Positions 1 through 7,058 of a stretch of 27,679 nt of DNA are shown here, one piece after another. Position numbers and translations under genes: made by a program. The notes below the pieces were generated by a model. The model was not told the DNA's origin and made no database searches. It saw nothing but the letters and a program-made list of their open reading frames with translations. Position 1 is the stretch's first letter, and each line of letters starts with the position of its first letter. The DNA is from DASUTW01 sp035513995 (lineage in GTDB: Bacteria; Actinomycetota; UBA4738; CALAEC01), in the NCBI GenBank assembly GCA_035513995.1, contig DATKBL010000008.1:1-27679 (forward strand). Reading direction: 5' to 3'.

Positions 1-549
1 GCGGTTCCGGCGCTCCGCGACCTGGACCCGCGTGGCCTCGATCGAGCGAAGGAGGTAGGAGTCGCTGTCCATGACGGCGCGGACGTACTCCACGCGGTCG
101 GTGAGCGAGCGGAGGTCCTCGGCCCCGAGGATCACCTCGACGAGGCCGGCGGCCCCCATCTTGTAGGCGGCCGCCGCGCGCGAGGAGAGCGTCTCCTGTT
201 GATCGGTCAGCCGGTCGCGCGCCCCCTCGAGGCGGTTGCTCCAGCGCAGGAGCGACGCGCGGGCGAGGTCGAGCGAGGCCTGGGCCTCGTCGAGCCGCTC
301 CTCCGCCTCCCCCAGATCGCCCAGGAGGGCCTCGACTTTCGCGGTCAGGTCGCCGCGGCGCCGGTCGGCGTCGGAGATCTCGTCGAGGAGCCCGTCGCGC
401 TCCTGATTGGCCCGCTGGAGCAGCTCGCGCTGACGTTCCAGCTCGTCCTGGATGCGGTCCAGCTGCTGCTGCGGGCCCGCGTCCGCGGCCGGCAGCGGCA
501 GCGGCAGGGCCACCGCAAGGGCGCACACGAGGAGGAAGAGTCGCTTCAT
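1..549 (-). CDS. Murein hydrolase activator, EnvC/M23-type, N-terminal part (cut by window edge)
   Basis: The first 183 codons of a gene running off the left edge. It starts at ATG 549 with a signal peptide (MKRLFLLVCALAVALPLPLP, residues 1-20, then AADAG). The rest is a long charged coiled coil (residues about 25-115, rich in Leu/Glu/Arg/Gln) and then the segment AAAYKMGAAGLVEVILGAED, typical of EnvC/CwlO/PcsB-type proteins, in which a coiled coil precedes a peptidase or LytM domain. The catalytic domain lies outside the window, so M23 versus NlpC/P60 cannot be decided. It follows ftsX by 67 nt on the same strand. In this family FtsEX, working through its extracellular loop, activates the coiled-coil hydrolase at the septum; a partner role for FtsEX here is inferred from position and coiled-coil form. 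Confidence 0.75.
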   Translation of the reverse strand, partial: MKRLFLLVCALAVALPLPLPAADAGPQQQLDRIQDELERQRELLQRANQERDGLLDEISDADRRRGDLTAKVEALLGDLGEAEERLDEAQASLDLARASLLRWSNRLEGARDRLTDQQETLSSRAAAAYKMGAAGLVEVILGAEDLRSLTDRVEYVRAVMDSDSYLLRSIEATRVQVAERRNR

Positions 550-616
550 CGGTGACGATCCGATCCGGGTGGAGGGGCGATGATGATACCCGAGGGCCGG
601 CGAGCGGCCAAGGACC

Positions 617-1501
617 TCAGACCTCGAGGAAGCGGCGCATCGCGAACAGGCTGGCGACGGTCGCGATGAGCACGCCGGCGACGAGCAGGATCGGCACCGT
701 GAACAGGATGTGGCTGGTCCCGAACCAGGGGATGAAGCCGAACAGCGACTGGCTCCGCAGCGGGTCGATGAAGAGCACCTTCATCACGAAGAGGCCGAGG
801 ATGGCGAAGCCCGCGCCGAGCAGGCCCTGGACCATCCCCTCGATCAGGAAGGGGATCCGGATGAACCAGTTCGTGGCCCCCACGAGCTTCATGATGGCGA
901 TCTCGCGGCGGCGGGCGAAGACCGCCATGCGCACGGTGTTCCCGATGAGCCCCCCGGCGGCGATCAGCATGATCGCGGCCACCGCCTGCGCCCCGGTCCG
1001 GAGGATGCCCGTGACCGCGAGCAGCTTGTTGAGCACCCGGCGCTCGTCCTGGATCGTGTCGATCGCGGGCTCCCCCGCCAATCGCGCCGAGATCACCGCG
1101 AACTTCTCCGGGTCGTGCAGCTTCACCCGGAACGAGGCGGGCAGCGACTCGGGGCTGACGTTCTCCACGAGCGCCGGCGACTCCTTGAAGAGCTCGAGGA
1201 ACCGCTCGTACGCCTGCTCCTTCGACTCGTAGAAGACCGTCTGCACCTCGGGCATCGCGTGGATCTTCTGGCTGAGCGCGTCGATCTCGCCCTGGGAGGC
1301 CTCGTCCCGGAGGAACACCGAGACCTCGACCTTCTGGGCCCAGTCGCCGGCCATCAGGTCGACCTGCTTCTGGACGAGGAGCGAGCCGCCGAGCAGGAAC
1401 AGCGAGATGAACACCGTCGAGATCGCCGCGAACGTGACGAGCCCGTTGCGCCGGAGGGCCGCCGCGGTCTCCCGGAAGAAGTAGCCGAACCTACGTCCCA
1501 T
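617..1501 (-). CDS. ftsX: Cell division ABC transporter permease FtsX
   Basis: A 294-residue protein with the FtsX layout: a cytoplasmic N-terminus, one membrane helix (about 20-43), an extracellular domain of about 120 residues (about 45-165), then three membrane helices (about 170-192, 216-240 and 262-285). The cytoplasmic motif REIAIMKLVGATNWFIRIPF between helices 2 and 3 is characteristic of FtsX. FtsX with FtsE does not transport a substrate; it relays ATP hydrolysis across the membrane to a peptidoglycan hydrolase. The start overlaps the end of ftsE by 11 nt, implying translational coupling, and the coiled-coil hydrolase activator follows directly. Length matches actinobacterial FtsX (about 300 residues). 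Confidence 0.95.
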   Translation of the reverse strand: MGRRFGYFFRETAAALRRNGLVTFAAISTVFISLFLLGGSLLVQKQVDLMAGDWAQKVEVSVFLRDEASQGEIDALSQKIHAMPEVQTVFYESKEQAYERFLELFKESPALVENVSPESLPASFRVKLHDPEKFAVISARLAGEPAIDTIQDERRVLNKLLAVTGILRTGAQAVAAIMLIAAGGLIGNTVRMAVFARRREIAIMKLVGATNWFIRIPFLIEGMVQGLLGAGFAILGLFVMKVLFIDPLRSQSLFGFIPWFGTSHILFTVPILLVAGVLIATVASLFAMRRFLEV

Positions 1502-2177
1502 AGCCGTAGACCCCTCGCGCCTGGTCGCGGACGACGCCGCCGTCCTCCAGCTCGATCACGCGACGGCGCATCGCGTCCACGATCGCGTTGTCGTGCGTGG
1601 CCATGATGACGGTGGTGCCGGTGCGGTTGATCCGGTCGAGGAGCTTCATGATTTCGACCGAGGTCGAGGGGTCGAGGTTCCCGGTCGGCTCGTCGGCCAG
1701 CAGGATCAGCGGCCGGTTGACGAACGCGCGCGCGATCGAGACGCGCTGCTGCTCGCCGCCCGAGAGCTCGTCGGGGTAGTTCTCGAGCTTCCCGCCCAGC
1801 CCCACGAGCGTGAGGATCTCGGGCACCCGCTTCTGGATCACCGGCTTCGGCTTCCCGATCACGTCGAGGGCGAAGGCCACGTTCTCGAAGACGGTCTTGT
1901 CGGGGAGCAGCTTGAAGTCCTGGAAGATCGTGCCGATGTTGCGTCGCAGGTAGGGCACCTTCCACGAGGAGAGGGTGTTGATGTTCTTGCCGGCGACGTA
2001 GATGGCCCCGCGCGTCGGCTCCTCCTCCTTGAGGAGCAGGCGGATGAACGTCGACTTCCCCGACCCCGACGGGCCGACGATGAAGACGAACTCACCCTTG
2101 CCGATGTCGACGGAGACGTCCTCGAGGGCGGCGACGGTCTCCTTGTAGATCTTGGTGACGCTCTCGGTTTTGATCAT
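1491..2177 (-). CDS. ftsE: Cell division ATP-binding protein FtsE
   Basis: A 228-residue ABC ATPase. Walker A GPSGSGKST lies at residues 35-43, the Q-loop at about 86 (TIFQDFKLL), the ABC signature LSGGEQQR at 138-145, Walker B LILLADEP at 157-164, and the H-loop histidine in MATHD near 194-198. The wording FQDFKLLPDKTVFENVAF is typical of FtsE rather than other ABC ATPases. The gene starts at ATG 2177 and overlaps ftsX by 11 nt. FtsE is the cytoplasmic engine of the FtsEX complex that controls septal peptidoglycan hydrolysis. Its Shine-Dalgarno lies inside a GC hairpin (see separate entry), and a candidate promoter sits just upstream. Confidence 0.97.
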   Translation of the reverse strand: MIKTESVTKIYKETVAALEDVSVDIGKGEFVFIVGPSGSGKSTFIRLLLKEEEPTRGAIYVAGKNINTLSSWKVPYLRRNIGTIFQDFKLLPDKTVFENVAFALDVIGKPKPVIQKRVPEILTLVGLGGKLENYPDELSGGEQQRVSIARAFVNRPLILLADEPTGNLDPSTSVEIMKLLDRINRTGTTVIMATHDNAIVDAMRRRVIELEDGGVVRDQARGVYGYGT

Positions 2178-2181
2178 GGAT

Positions 2182-2196
2182 GGCCCCTCCGGGGCC
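2182..2196 (-). promoter_or_regulatory. Hairpin containing the ftsE ribosome binding site
   Basis: Read on the minus strand, GGCCCC-GGA-GGGGCC forms a 6-bp GC stem with a 3-nt loop. The Shine-Dalgarno GGAGGGG is formed by the loop and the 3' arm, and ATG of ftsE (2177) lies 4 nt after the stem. Folding would hide the ribosome binding site. The fold is visible in the sequence; a regulatory role is inference. Confidence 0.4.
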
Positions 2197-2203
2197 GCTC
2201 GAC

Positions 2204-2232
2204 AACGTATCAGACGCCCGGAGGGAACGGAA
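2204..2232 (-). promoter_or_regulatory. Candidate sigma-70-type promoter of ftsE
   Basis: On the minus strand TTCCGT (2232-2227) and TACGTT (2209-2204) are separated by exactly 17 nt, in the 93-nt gap between the transketolase stop and ftsE. A start site near 2197 would put the RBS hairpin at the very 5' end of the mRNA. The -35 match is weak, so this is tentative. Confidence 0.3.
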
Positions 2233-2270
2233 ACACCCTCCCCCGGCCGACGGAACAGGGTACCGAAGGC

Positions 2271-3200
2271 TCAGCCCAGCGTCTGGAGGAACTCCCGCGT
2301 GGTCTCGGCGATCCGCGCGCCGGAGAGCCCGTACTTCTCGTAGAGCTCGTCGGGCTCCCCGGACTCCCCGAAGGTCCGGTGGCCGATGATGCGCAGCGGT
2401 GCGCCGCCCCCCCGCGTGGCCAGCGTCTCGGCGACCGCGCCCCCCAGCCCCCCGACCGCGCTGTGGTCCTCCACCGTGACCAGCGCGCGGCACTCGGCGG
2501 CCGCCTGCAGCACGGCCTCCTCGTCGAGGGGCTTGATCGTGTGGACGTTCATCACGCGGGCCGAGATGCCGTCCTCGGCGAGGAGGTCCGCCGCGCGCAG
2601 CGACTCGCCCACCGTGGCCCCGGAGGCGATCAGCGCCACGTCGGCGCCGTCCCGGAGCCGCTCGATCCGTCCGAACTCGAACCGATAGCCGTCCCCGTGG
2701 ACGTCGTCCACCCCCTGTCGCGTCAGCCGGAGGAACGCGGGCCCCTCGTGCTCGACCAGGAACTCGACGGCCGCGTGCGTCTCCGCCGCGTCGGCGGGCT
2801 GGATGATCGTCATGTTGGGGAGGGTGCGCATCAGCGCCACGTCCTCGAACGCCATCTGGGAGTAGCCGTCCTCCCCCACCCCGATCCCGACGTGGGTCCC
2901 CACGAGGCGCACGTTCGCCTCCTGGAAGGCGATCGATACCCGCACGGTCTCGAAGCGACCCGCGACGAACGTCGAGAACGACGCGGCCCAGGGGATCTTC
3001 CCCGACAGCGCGAGCCCGGCGGCCACGCCGACCATGTTGCGCTCGGCGATCCCGCACTCGACGAAGCGCTCCGGATAGGCCTCCTCGAAAGCCTCCGTGC
3101 GCGTGGAGTCCTTGAGGTCGCCGGTCAGCACGACGATGCGGGGGTCGTCGCCCACGCGGACGATCGCCTCGCCGAACGCGTCCCTCGTTGCGGCGCCCAT
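2271..3200 (-). CDS. Transketolase, C-terminal subunit
   Basis: A 309-residue protein starting at MGAATRDAFGEAIV (ATG 3200). It carries the transketolase pyrimidine-binding domain (about 1-170; TGDLKDSTRTEAFEEAYPER, ECGIAERNMVGVAAGLA) and the C-terminal domain (about 185-309; VMNVHTIKPLDEEAVLQAA, TVEDHSAVGGLGGAVAE). The E in CGIAE matches the glutamate that activates thiamine diphosphate in this family. With the adjacent N-terminal subunit it forms a split transketolase as found in archaea and several bacterial phyla, moving two-carbon ketol units in the pentose phosphate pathway. Stop and start of the two genes overlap as TGATG, so they are translationally coupled. A longer in-frame reading upstream is only a shadow of the N-terminal subunit gene. 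Confidence 0.93.
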   Translation of the reverse strand: MGAATRDAFGEAIVRVGDDPRIVVLTGDLKDSTRTEAFEEAYPERFVECGIAERNMVGVAAGLALSGKIPWAASFSTFVAGRFETVRVSIAFQEANVRLVGTHVGIGVGEDGYSQMAFEDVALMRTLPNMTIIQPADAAETHAAVEFLVEHEGPAFLRLTRQGVDDVHGDGYRFEFGRIERLRDGADVALIASGATVGESLRAADLLAEDGISARVMNVHTIKPLDEEAVLQAAAECRALVTVEDHSAVGGLGGAVAETLATRGGGAPLRIIGHRTFGESGEPDELYEKYGLSGARIAETTREFLQTLG

Positions 3201-4048
3201 CAGGTCTCCTCCCCCCGCAGCTCGGCGATCGCCCGCTCGGCCTCCTCGGGGCTCGGCGCCTTCCCGTGCCACGCCGGGTCGAGCTCCATCCACGAGACGC
3301 CCTTCCCCTTCACGGTGTGCGAGACGATGATCGTCGGCCTGCCGGTGACCATCTCGGCCTCGTCCAGCGCGTCGAGCACCTGGGCCATGTCGTGCCCGTC
3401 GATCTCGCGGACGTGCCAGTTGAACGCGGTCCACTTCGCCACGATCGGCTCGATCGGCATCGTCCCGGCCACCGTGCCCGTCTGCTGGACCTGGTTGTGG
3501 TCGAGGATCGCCGTGAGGTTGTCGAGGCCGTGACGGGGGGCGAACATCGCCGCCTCCCACACCTGGCCGGCCTGGATCTCGCCGTCCCCGAGCACGCAGT
3601 AGACGCGCCAGTCGGCCTCGTCGATCTTCCCGGCCATCGCCATCCCCGCGGCGACCGAGAGGCCCTGTCCCAGCGACCCGGTCGAGGCCTCGATCCCGGG
3701 CAGCAGCCGGCGGTCGGGGTGGCCCTGGAGGCGGGTCCCGAGCTTCCGGAGCGTCATCAACTCCTTCTCCTCGAAGAAGCCGAGCTTCGCCATCGCGGCG
3801 TACACGATCGGGATGCAGTGCCCCTTGGAGAGGATGAACCGATCGCGACCCGGCCAGTCGGGCTCGTCGGGGCGGAGTCGCAGCTTGTGGAAGAAGAGCG
3901 CCGCCGCCATCTCCGCGATCGACAGCGTCCCGCCGGGGTGCCCCGAGCCGGCCTCGGCCAGCATCTCGATGTCGGTGATGCGCAGGTCCCTGGCGACCTC
4001 CTGCAGGCGGGAGATCAGCTCTTCACGGGACGTGGTCTCGGCTTCCAT
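3200..4048 (-). CDS. Transketolase, N-terminal subunit
   Basis: A 282-residue thiamine-diphosphate domain. MLAEAGSGHPGGTLSIAEMA (about 29-48) and the diphosphate/Mg motif starting at GDGEIQAGQVWEAAMF (about 154) and ending at DHNQVQQTG are clear. The substrate-binding FILSKGHCIPIVYAA segment is also present. The start ATG 4048 has AGGAG 6 nt upstream (CAGGAGCCGCG-ATG). It is the first gene of a two-gene operon with the C-terminal subunit and is divergent from nhaA across 64 nt. Together the two subunits equal one classical transketolase; the break lies at the usual domain boundary, so this is the natural split form rather than a frameshift. Confidence 0.94.
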   Translation of the reverse strand: MEAETTSREELISRLQEVARDLRITDIEMLAEAGSGHPGGTLSIAEMAAALFFHKLRLRPDEPDWPGRDRFILSKGHCIPIVYAAMAKLGFFEEKELMTLRKLGTRLQGHPDRRLLPGIEASTGSLGQGLSVAAGMAMAGKIDEADWRVYCVLGDGEIQAGQVWEAAMFAPRHGLDNLTAILDHNQVQQTGTVAGTMPIEPIVAKWTAFNWHVREIDGHDMAQVLDALDEAEMVTGRPTIIVSHTVKGKGVSWMELDPAWHGKAPSPEEAERAIAELRGEET

Positions 4049-4112
4049 CGCGGCTCCTGCGTCGGGGGGACGATCATCGGTAGTCTATCAACGCTCCATC
4101 GAGGCCATCCCG

Positions 4113-5492
4113 ATGACCGATCGTCACGACACCGCGCCCGAGGAGGGGACCGAGCGACTCCGGGTCCCCTGGTCTCGCTCGGACCGGCGCCTCCCGCGAC
4201 TCGTCGTCCGCCCGCTCCAGGCCTACTTGGACACCGAGGAGGCGGGCGGCGTCCTCCTGCTGCTCGCGGCGGCGGCGGCTCTGATCTGGGCCAACATCTC
4301 GCCCGGCTCCTACGAGAGCGTCTGGCACACGGAGCTGGCCCTCAGCCTCGGGCCGTGGGAGCTGACCAACGACGTCCAGCACTGGATCAACGACGGCCTG
4401 ATGGCGCTCTTCTTCTTCGTGGTCGGGCTGGAGATCAAGCGGGAGCTCGTTGTGGGCGAGCTCCGCGACCTGAGGACGGCGGCGCTCCCGGCGGTGGCCG
4501 CGCTCGGCGGCATGATCGTCCCCGCGCTGTTCTACGTCGCCCTCAACGCCGGAGGTCCCGGGTCCTCGGGCTGGGGGATCCCGATGGCCACCGACATCGC
4601 GTTCGCCGTCGGGGTCCTCGCCCTCTTCGGGCGGGGCCTGCCCTCGAGCCTCCGGGTGTTCCTCCTGTCGCTCGCAATCGTGGACGACATCGGGGCGATC
4701 CTCGTGATCGCGATCTTCTACAGCGAGGGCATCGTCTGGCCGGCGCTCGCCGCCGCGGGAGGGTTCATCGCCCTGATCGTCCTGGCCCAGCGCGCGAGCG
4801 TCCGGCTCACGGCGGTCTACGTCGTCCTGGGGGTCGGCACGTGGCTGGCCGTCTACCTGTCCGGCGTGCACGCAACGATCGCCGGGGTGGCCCTGGGGCT
4901 CATCACCCCCGTCCTCCCCTTCCAGAAGCCGGGCGCTGTCAGCGAGCGGGCGCGCCGGGTCGCGGACAGGACCGCGGACGAGCATGACGACACCGACGCC
5001 CACCACTGGCTCGGCTTGGCCAGCCTCTCGCGAGACGCCGTCTCTCCCCTCGCCCGCATGGAGCACGCGCTGCACCCCTGGACGAGCTACGTGATCATCC
5101 CACTGTTCGCCCTGGCCAACGCCGGCGTCAATCTCGGTGGCGGGGCGATCGAGGCGGCCCTGACGAGCCGCGTGACCCTGGGAATCGTCCTGGGCCTCGT
5201 GGCGGGGAAGATCCTCGGGATCACGCTGTTCTCGTGGATCGCCGTCCGCCTCGGCGCGGCGCGGCTGCCGTCGGGGGTCGGATGGGGCCAGGTGATGGCG
5301 GTCGCGGCGGTCGCCGGCATCGGGTTCACCGTCTCGCTGTTCATCGCGGCGCTCGCCTTCTCGGACCCCGGCATCCTCGCGGCCGCGAAGGTGGGGGTCC
5401 TCGGGGCCTCGATCATGGCGGGCGTGATCGGGGCGATGTTGCTCACCGCCACCAGGCGGCGGAGCGCCGAAGCCGCGGCTCTCACCGGCTGA
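4113..5492 (+). CDS. nhaA: Na+/H+ antiporter NhaA
   Basis: A 459-residue membrane protein, one of only two plus-strand genes. After a charged cytoplasmic N-terminus the first helix is AGGVLLLLAAAAALIWAN (44-61), a standard NhaA start. FFFVVGLEIKREL (100-112), TDIAFAVGVLALFG (160-173) and the paired aspartates of LAIVDDIGAILVIAIFY (D191-D192, matching the Asp163/Asp164 pair of E. coli NhaA) mark the ion pathway. About eleven to twelve helices are visible, with a hydrophilic loop at about 275-310. It exports Na+ or Li+ in exchange for protons. I chose ATG 4113 because upstream in-frame codons overlap the divergent transketolase gene; no clear Shine-Dalgarno precedes it. Its stop (5490-5492) abuts the convergent prfB stop (5493-5495) with no spacer. 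Confidence 0.95.
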   Translation: MTDRHDTAPEEGTERLRVPWSRSDRRLPRLVVRPLQAYLDTEEAGGVLLLLAAAAALIWANISPGSYESVWHTELALSLGPWELTNDVQHWINDGLMALFFFVVGLEIKRELVVGELRDLRTAALPAVAALGGMIVPALFYVALNAGGPGSSGWGIPMATDIAFAVGVLALFGRGLPSSLRVFLLSLAIVDDIGAILVIAIFYSEGIVWPALAAAGGFIALIVLAQRASVRLTAVYVVLGVGTWLAVYLSGVHATIAGVALGLITPVLPFQKPGAVSERARRVADRTADEHDDTDAHHWLGLASLSRDAVSPLARMEHALHPWTSYVIIPLFALANAGVNLGGGAIEAALTSRVTLGIVLGLVAGKILGITLFSWIAVRLGAARLPSGVGWGQVMAVAAVAGIGFTVSLFIAALAFSDPGILAAAKVGVLGASIMAGVIGAMLLTATRRRSAEAAALTG

Positions 5493-6594
5493 TCAGTCGC
5501 CGGAGGCGCGCCTGCGGAGCTCGGCCTCGATCAGTCGAGTGAGATCCCCGTCGAGGACGGCGTCCACGTTCCCCACCTCCACGTTCGTGCGATGGTCTTT
5601 CACGAGACGGTAGGGGTGGAGGACGTACGAGCGGATCTGCGATCCGAACTGGATCTCGAGGCGCTCCCCTCGCAGACCCTCGATCTTCTCCTCGCGCGCG
5701 CGGCGGGCCAGCTCCGCCAGCCGGGCCTTCAGAATCCGCATCGCGACGGCGCGATTCTGCATCTGCGAGCGCTCGTTCTGGCAGGCCGCCGTGATGCCGG
5801 TCGGGAGATGGGTGATGCGGACGGCCGAGTCGGTGACGTTCACGTGCTGACCTCCGGCGCCGCTCGACCGGTAGGTGTCGATCCGGAGATCGTTCGGGTC
5901 GATCTCGATGGCGGCGTCCTCCTCGATCACGGGCACCACGTCGAGGCTGGCGAACGACGTGTGGCGACGGCTCGAGGCGTCGTAGGGGGAGATCCGGACC
6001 AGGCGATGGACGCCCCGCTCCGCGGACAGGATGCCGAACGCGTTCTTCCCCTTCACGGTGAACGTGGCCGACTTGATGCCCGCCTCCTCGCCGGGGCTCA
6101 CCTCGTCGAGCTCCACCTCGAACCCCTGACGCTCCGCCCAGCGGAGGTACATTCGCAGGAGCATCTCCGCCCAGTCCTGCGACTCCGTGCCCCCGGCGCC
6201 CGCGTGGAGGGTGGCGATCGCGTCGGCGTCGTCGAACTCACCCGAGAGCAGCGCCGCGAGCTCGAGCCTGTCGAGATCCGCCGCGAGGGACTCCAGATGC
6301 TCCCGGAGCTCGGCCTCGGTGGCGGCATCCCCCTCCTCGTCCACGAGCTGATCGAGGACCTCCGCCTCCTCCAGCCGCTCGGCCAGGCGGTCGTATCGGT
6401 CCACGTCCTCGCGCAGGCGCGCGAGCCGCGTGGTCAGCTGCTGGCCGCGGGAAGGGTCGTCCCAGAGAGAGGGGTCGGAGAGCCGCTCCTGCAATTCGGC
6501 GATCTCGGAGCGCTTCGCCTCGAGGTCAAAGGTACTCCTTCGCGCTCGAGAGACGCTCGATCAACCCGCGGATCCGCTCGGCGTGCTCGCTCAT
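5493..6594 (-). CDS. prfB: Peptide chain release factor 2, made by programmed +1 frameshift
   Basis: Release factor 2 (UGA/UAA termination). The reading starts at ATG 6594 with 22 codons (MSEHAERIRGLIERLSSAKE, then YL), meets TGA at 6528-6526, and continues in the +1 frame from GAC 6527 for 344 residues, giving 366 in total, the usual RF2 length. The frameshift site reads AAGGAG-TAC-CTT-TGA-C: an internal Shine-Dalgarno, a slippery CTT and the autoregulatory stop. The catalytic GGQ lies at 247-249 within SSGAGGQHVNVTDSAVRITH. The stop-codon tripeptide is SPY (202-204) rather than the usual SPF. In the family, low RF2 lets the ribosome slip and make more RF2. The annotated join is 6594-6529 plus 6527-5493. 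Calling the gene from TTG 6494 would lose the N-terminus. Confidence 0.95.
6521..6546 (-). promoter_or_regulatory. prfB +1 programmed ribosomal frameshift site
   Basis: On the minus strand the sequence reads GCG AAG GAG TAC CTT TGA C. AAGGAG pairs with the ribosomal anti-Shine-Dalgarno, CTT is the slippery P-site codon (6531-6529), TGA (6528-6526) is the RF2-dependent stop and the following C favours slippage. This matches the well-known bacterial prfB site (CUU UGA C). Direct reading of the sequence, high confidence. Confidence 0.93.
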
Positions 6595-6710
6595 CGCGAT
6601 GGATGGTAGCGGATGCGGTCCCGCGACCGACCGGCCCGGGCGAGCGGCCCACGCTCGAATGGCCCGGATTAACTATGGAGGCCTGGCCCGGATGTACCGA
6701 TAGTGAACAC

Positions 6711-7058
6711 ATGAGGCGCAAGACGCAGGCCGCTGCTCACGATCATCTGCTCGATGCTCTGACCTCCCTCCAGCGGGACGGTGAGCCCGTGGTCGTCCGT
6801 GACGGAAAGCGGCCCGTTGGCGTCCTGATCACCGTCGAGGACTTCAGGAGGCTCTTCGTCGGGGAGACGAGCGAGATCGCCGCCCTCGAGAGCGACGAGC
6901 CGACCTATCCTCAGGTGGATCGCAGGAACGGCGAGCGACGGCGCGGAGAGCGACGGACGGAGCCCAAGGACCCCGCCCCTCGCGAGGGGGACCCCACCGG
7001 CACACTCGACGTGCTTCGCGAGCTGCGCTCGCTCGGCATCTCCGCCGAACGCACCTAG
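6711..7058 (+). CDS. Small protein with a Phd/YefM-like antitoxin segment
   Basis: A 115-residue soluble protein, highly charged. Residues about 12-50 (HLLDALTSLQRDGEPVVVRD, then GKRPVGVLITVEDFRRL) resemble the Phd/YefM antitoxin core, where a 'PVVVTRHGKPVAVLVSPEDYERL' type pattern is usual. The remainder (51-115) is acidic and then very Arg-rich (RRNGERRRGERR), ending in a short helix TLDVLRELRSLGISAERT. I see no toxin gene beside it, so it may be an orphan regulator or an unrelated protein with a similar fold. It starts at ATG 6711, divergent from prfB by 116 nt, and its TAG stop overlaps the stop of the convergent DoxX-like gene inside a shared CTAG. Expression is unproven, but its codon use and protein-like composition support a real gene. 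Confidence 0.6.
   Translation: MRRKTQAAAHDHLLDALTSLQRDGEPVVVRDGKRPVGVLITVEDFRRLFVGETSEIAALESDEPTYPQVDRRNGERRRGERRTEPKDPAPREGDPTGTLDVLRELRSLGISAERT

Noticed and set aside
3200..4048. Frameshifted single transketolase gene
   Set aside because: The two reading frames meet at a domain boundary with TGATG and each is intact, so this is the natural split form.
6711..7058. A complete toxin-antitoxin pair at the Phd-like gene
   Set aside because: No toxin-like partner gene is adjacent; the neighbours are prfB and a DoxX-like membrane protein on the other strand.
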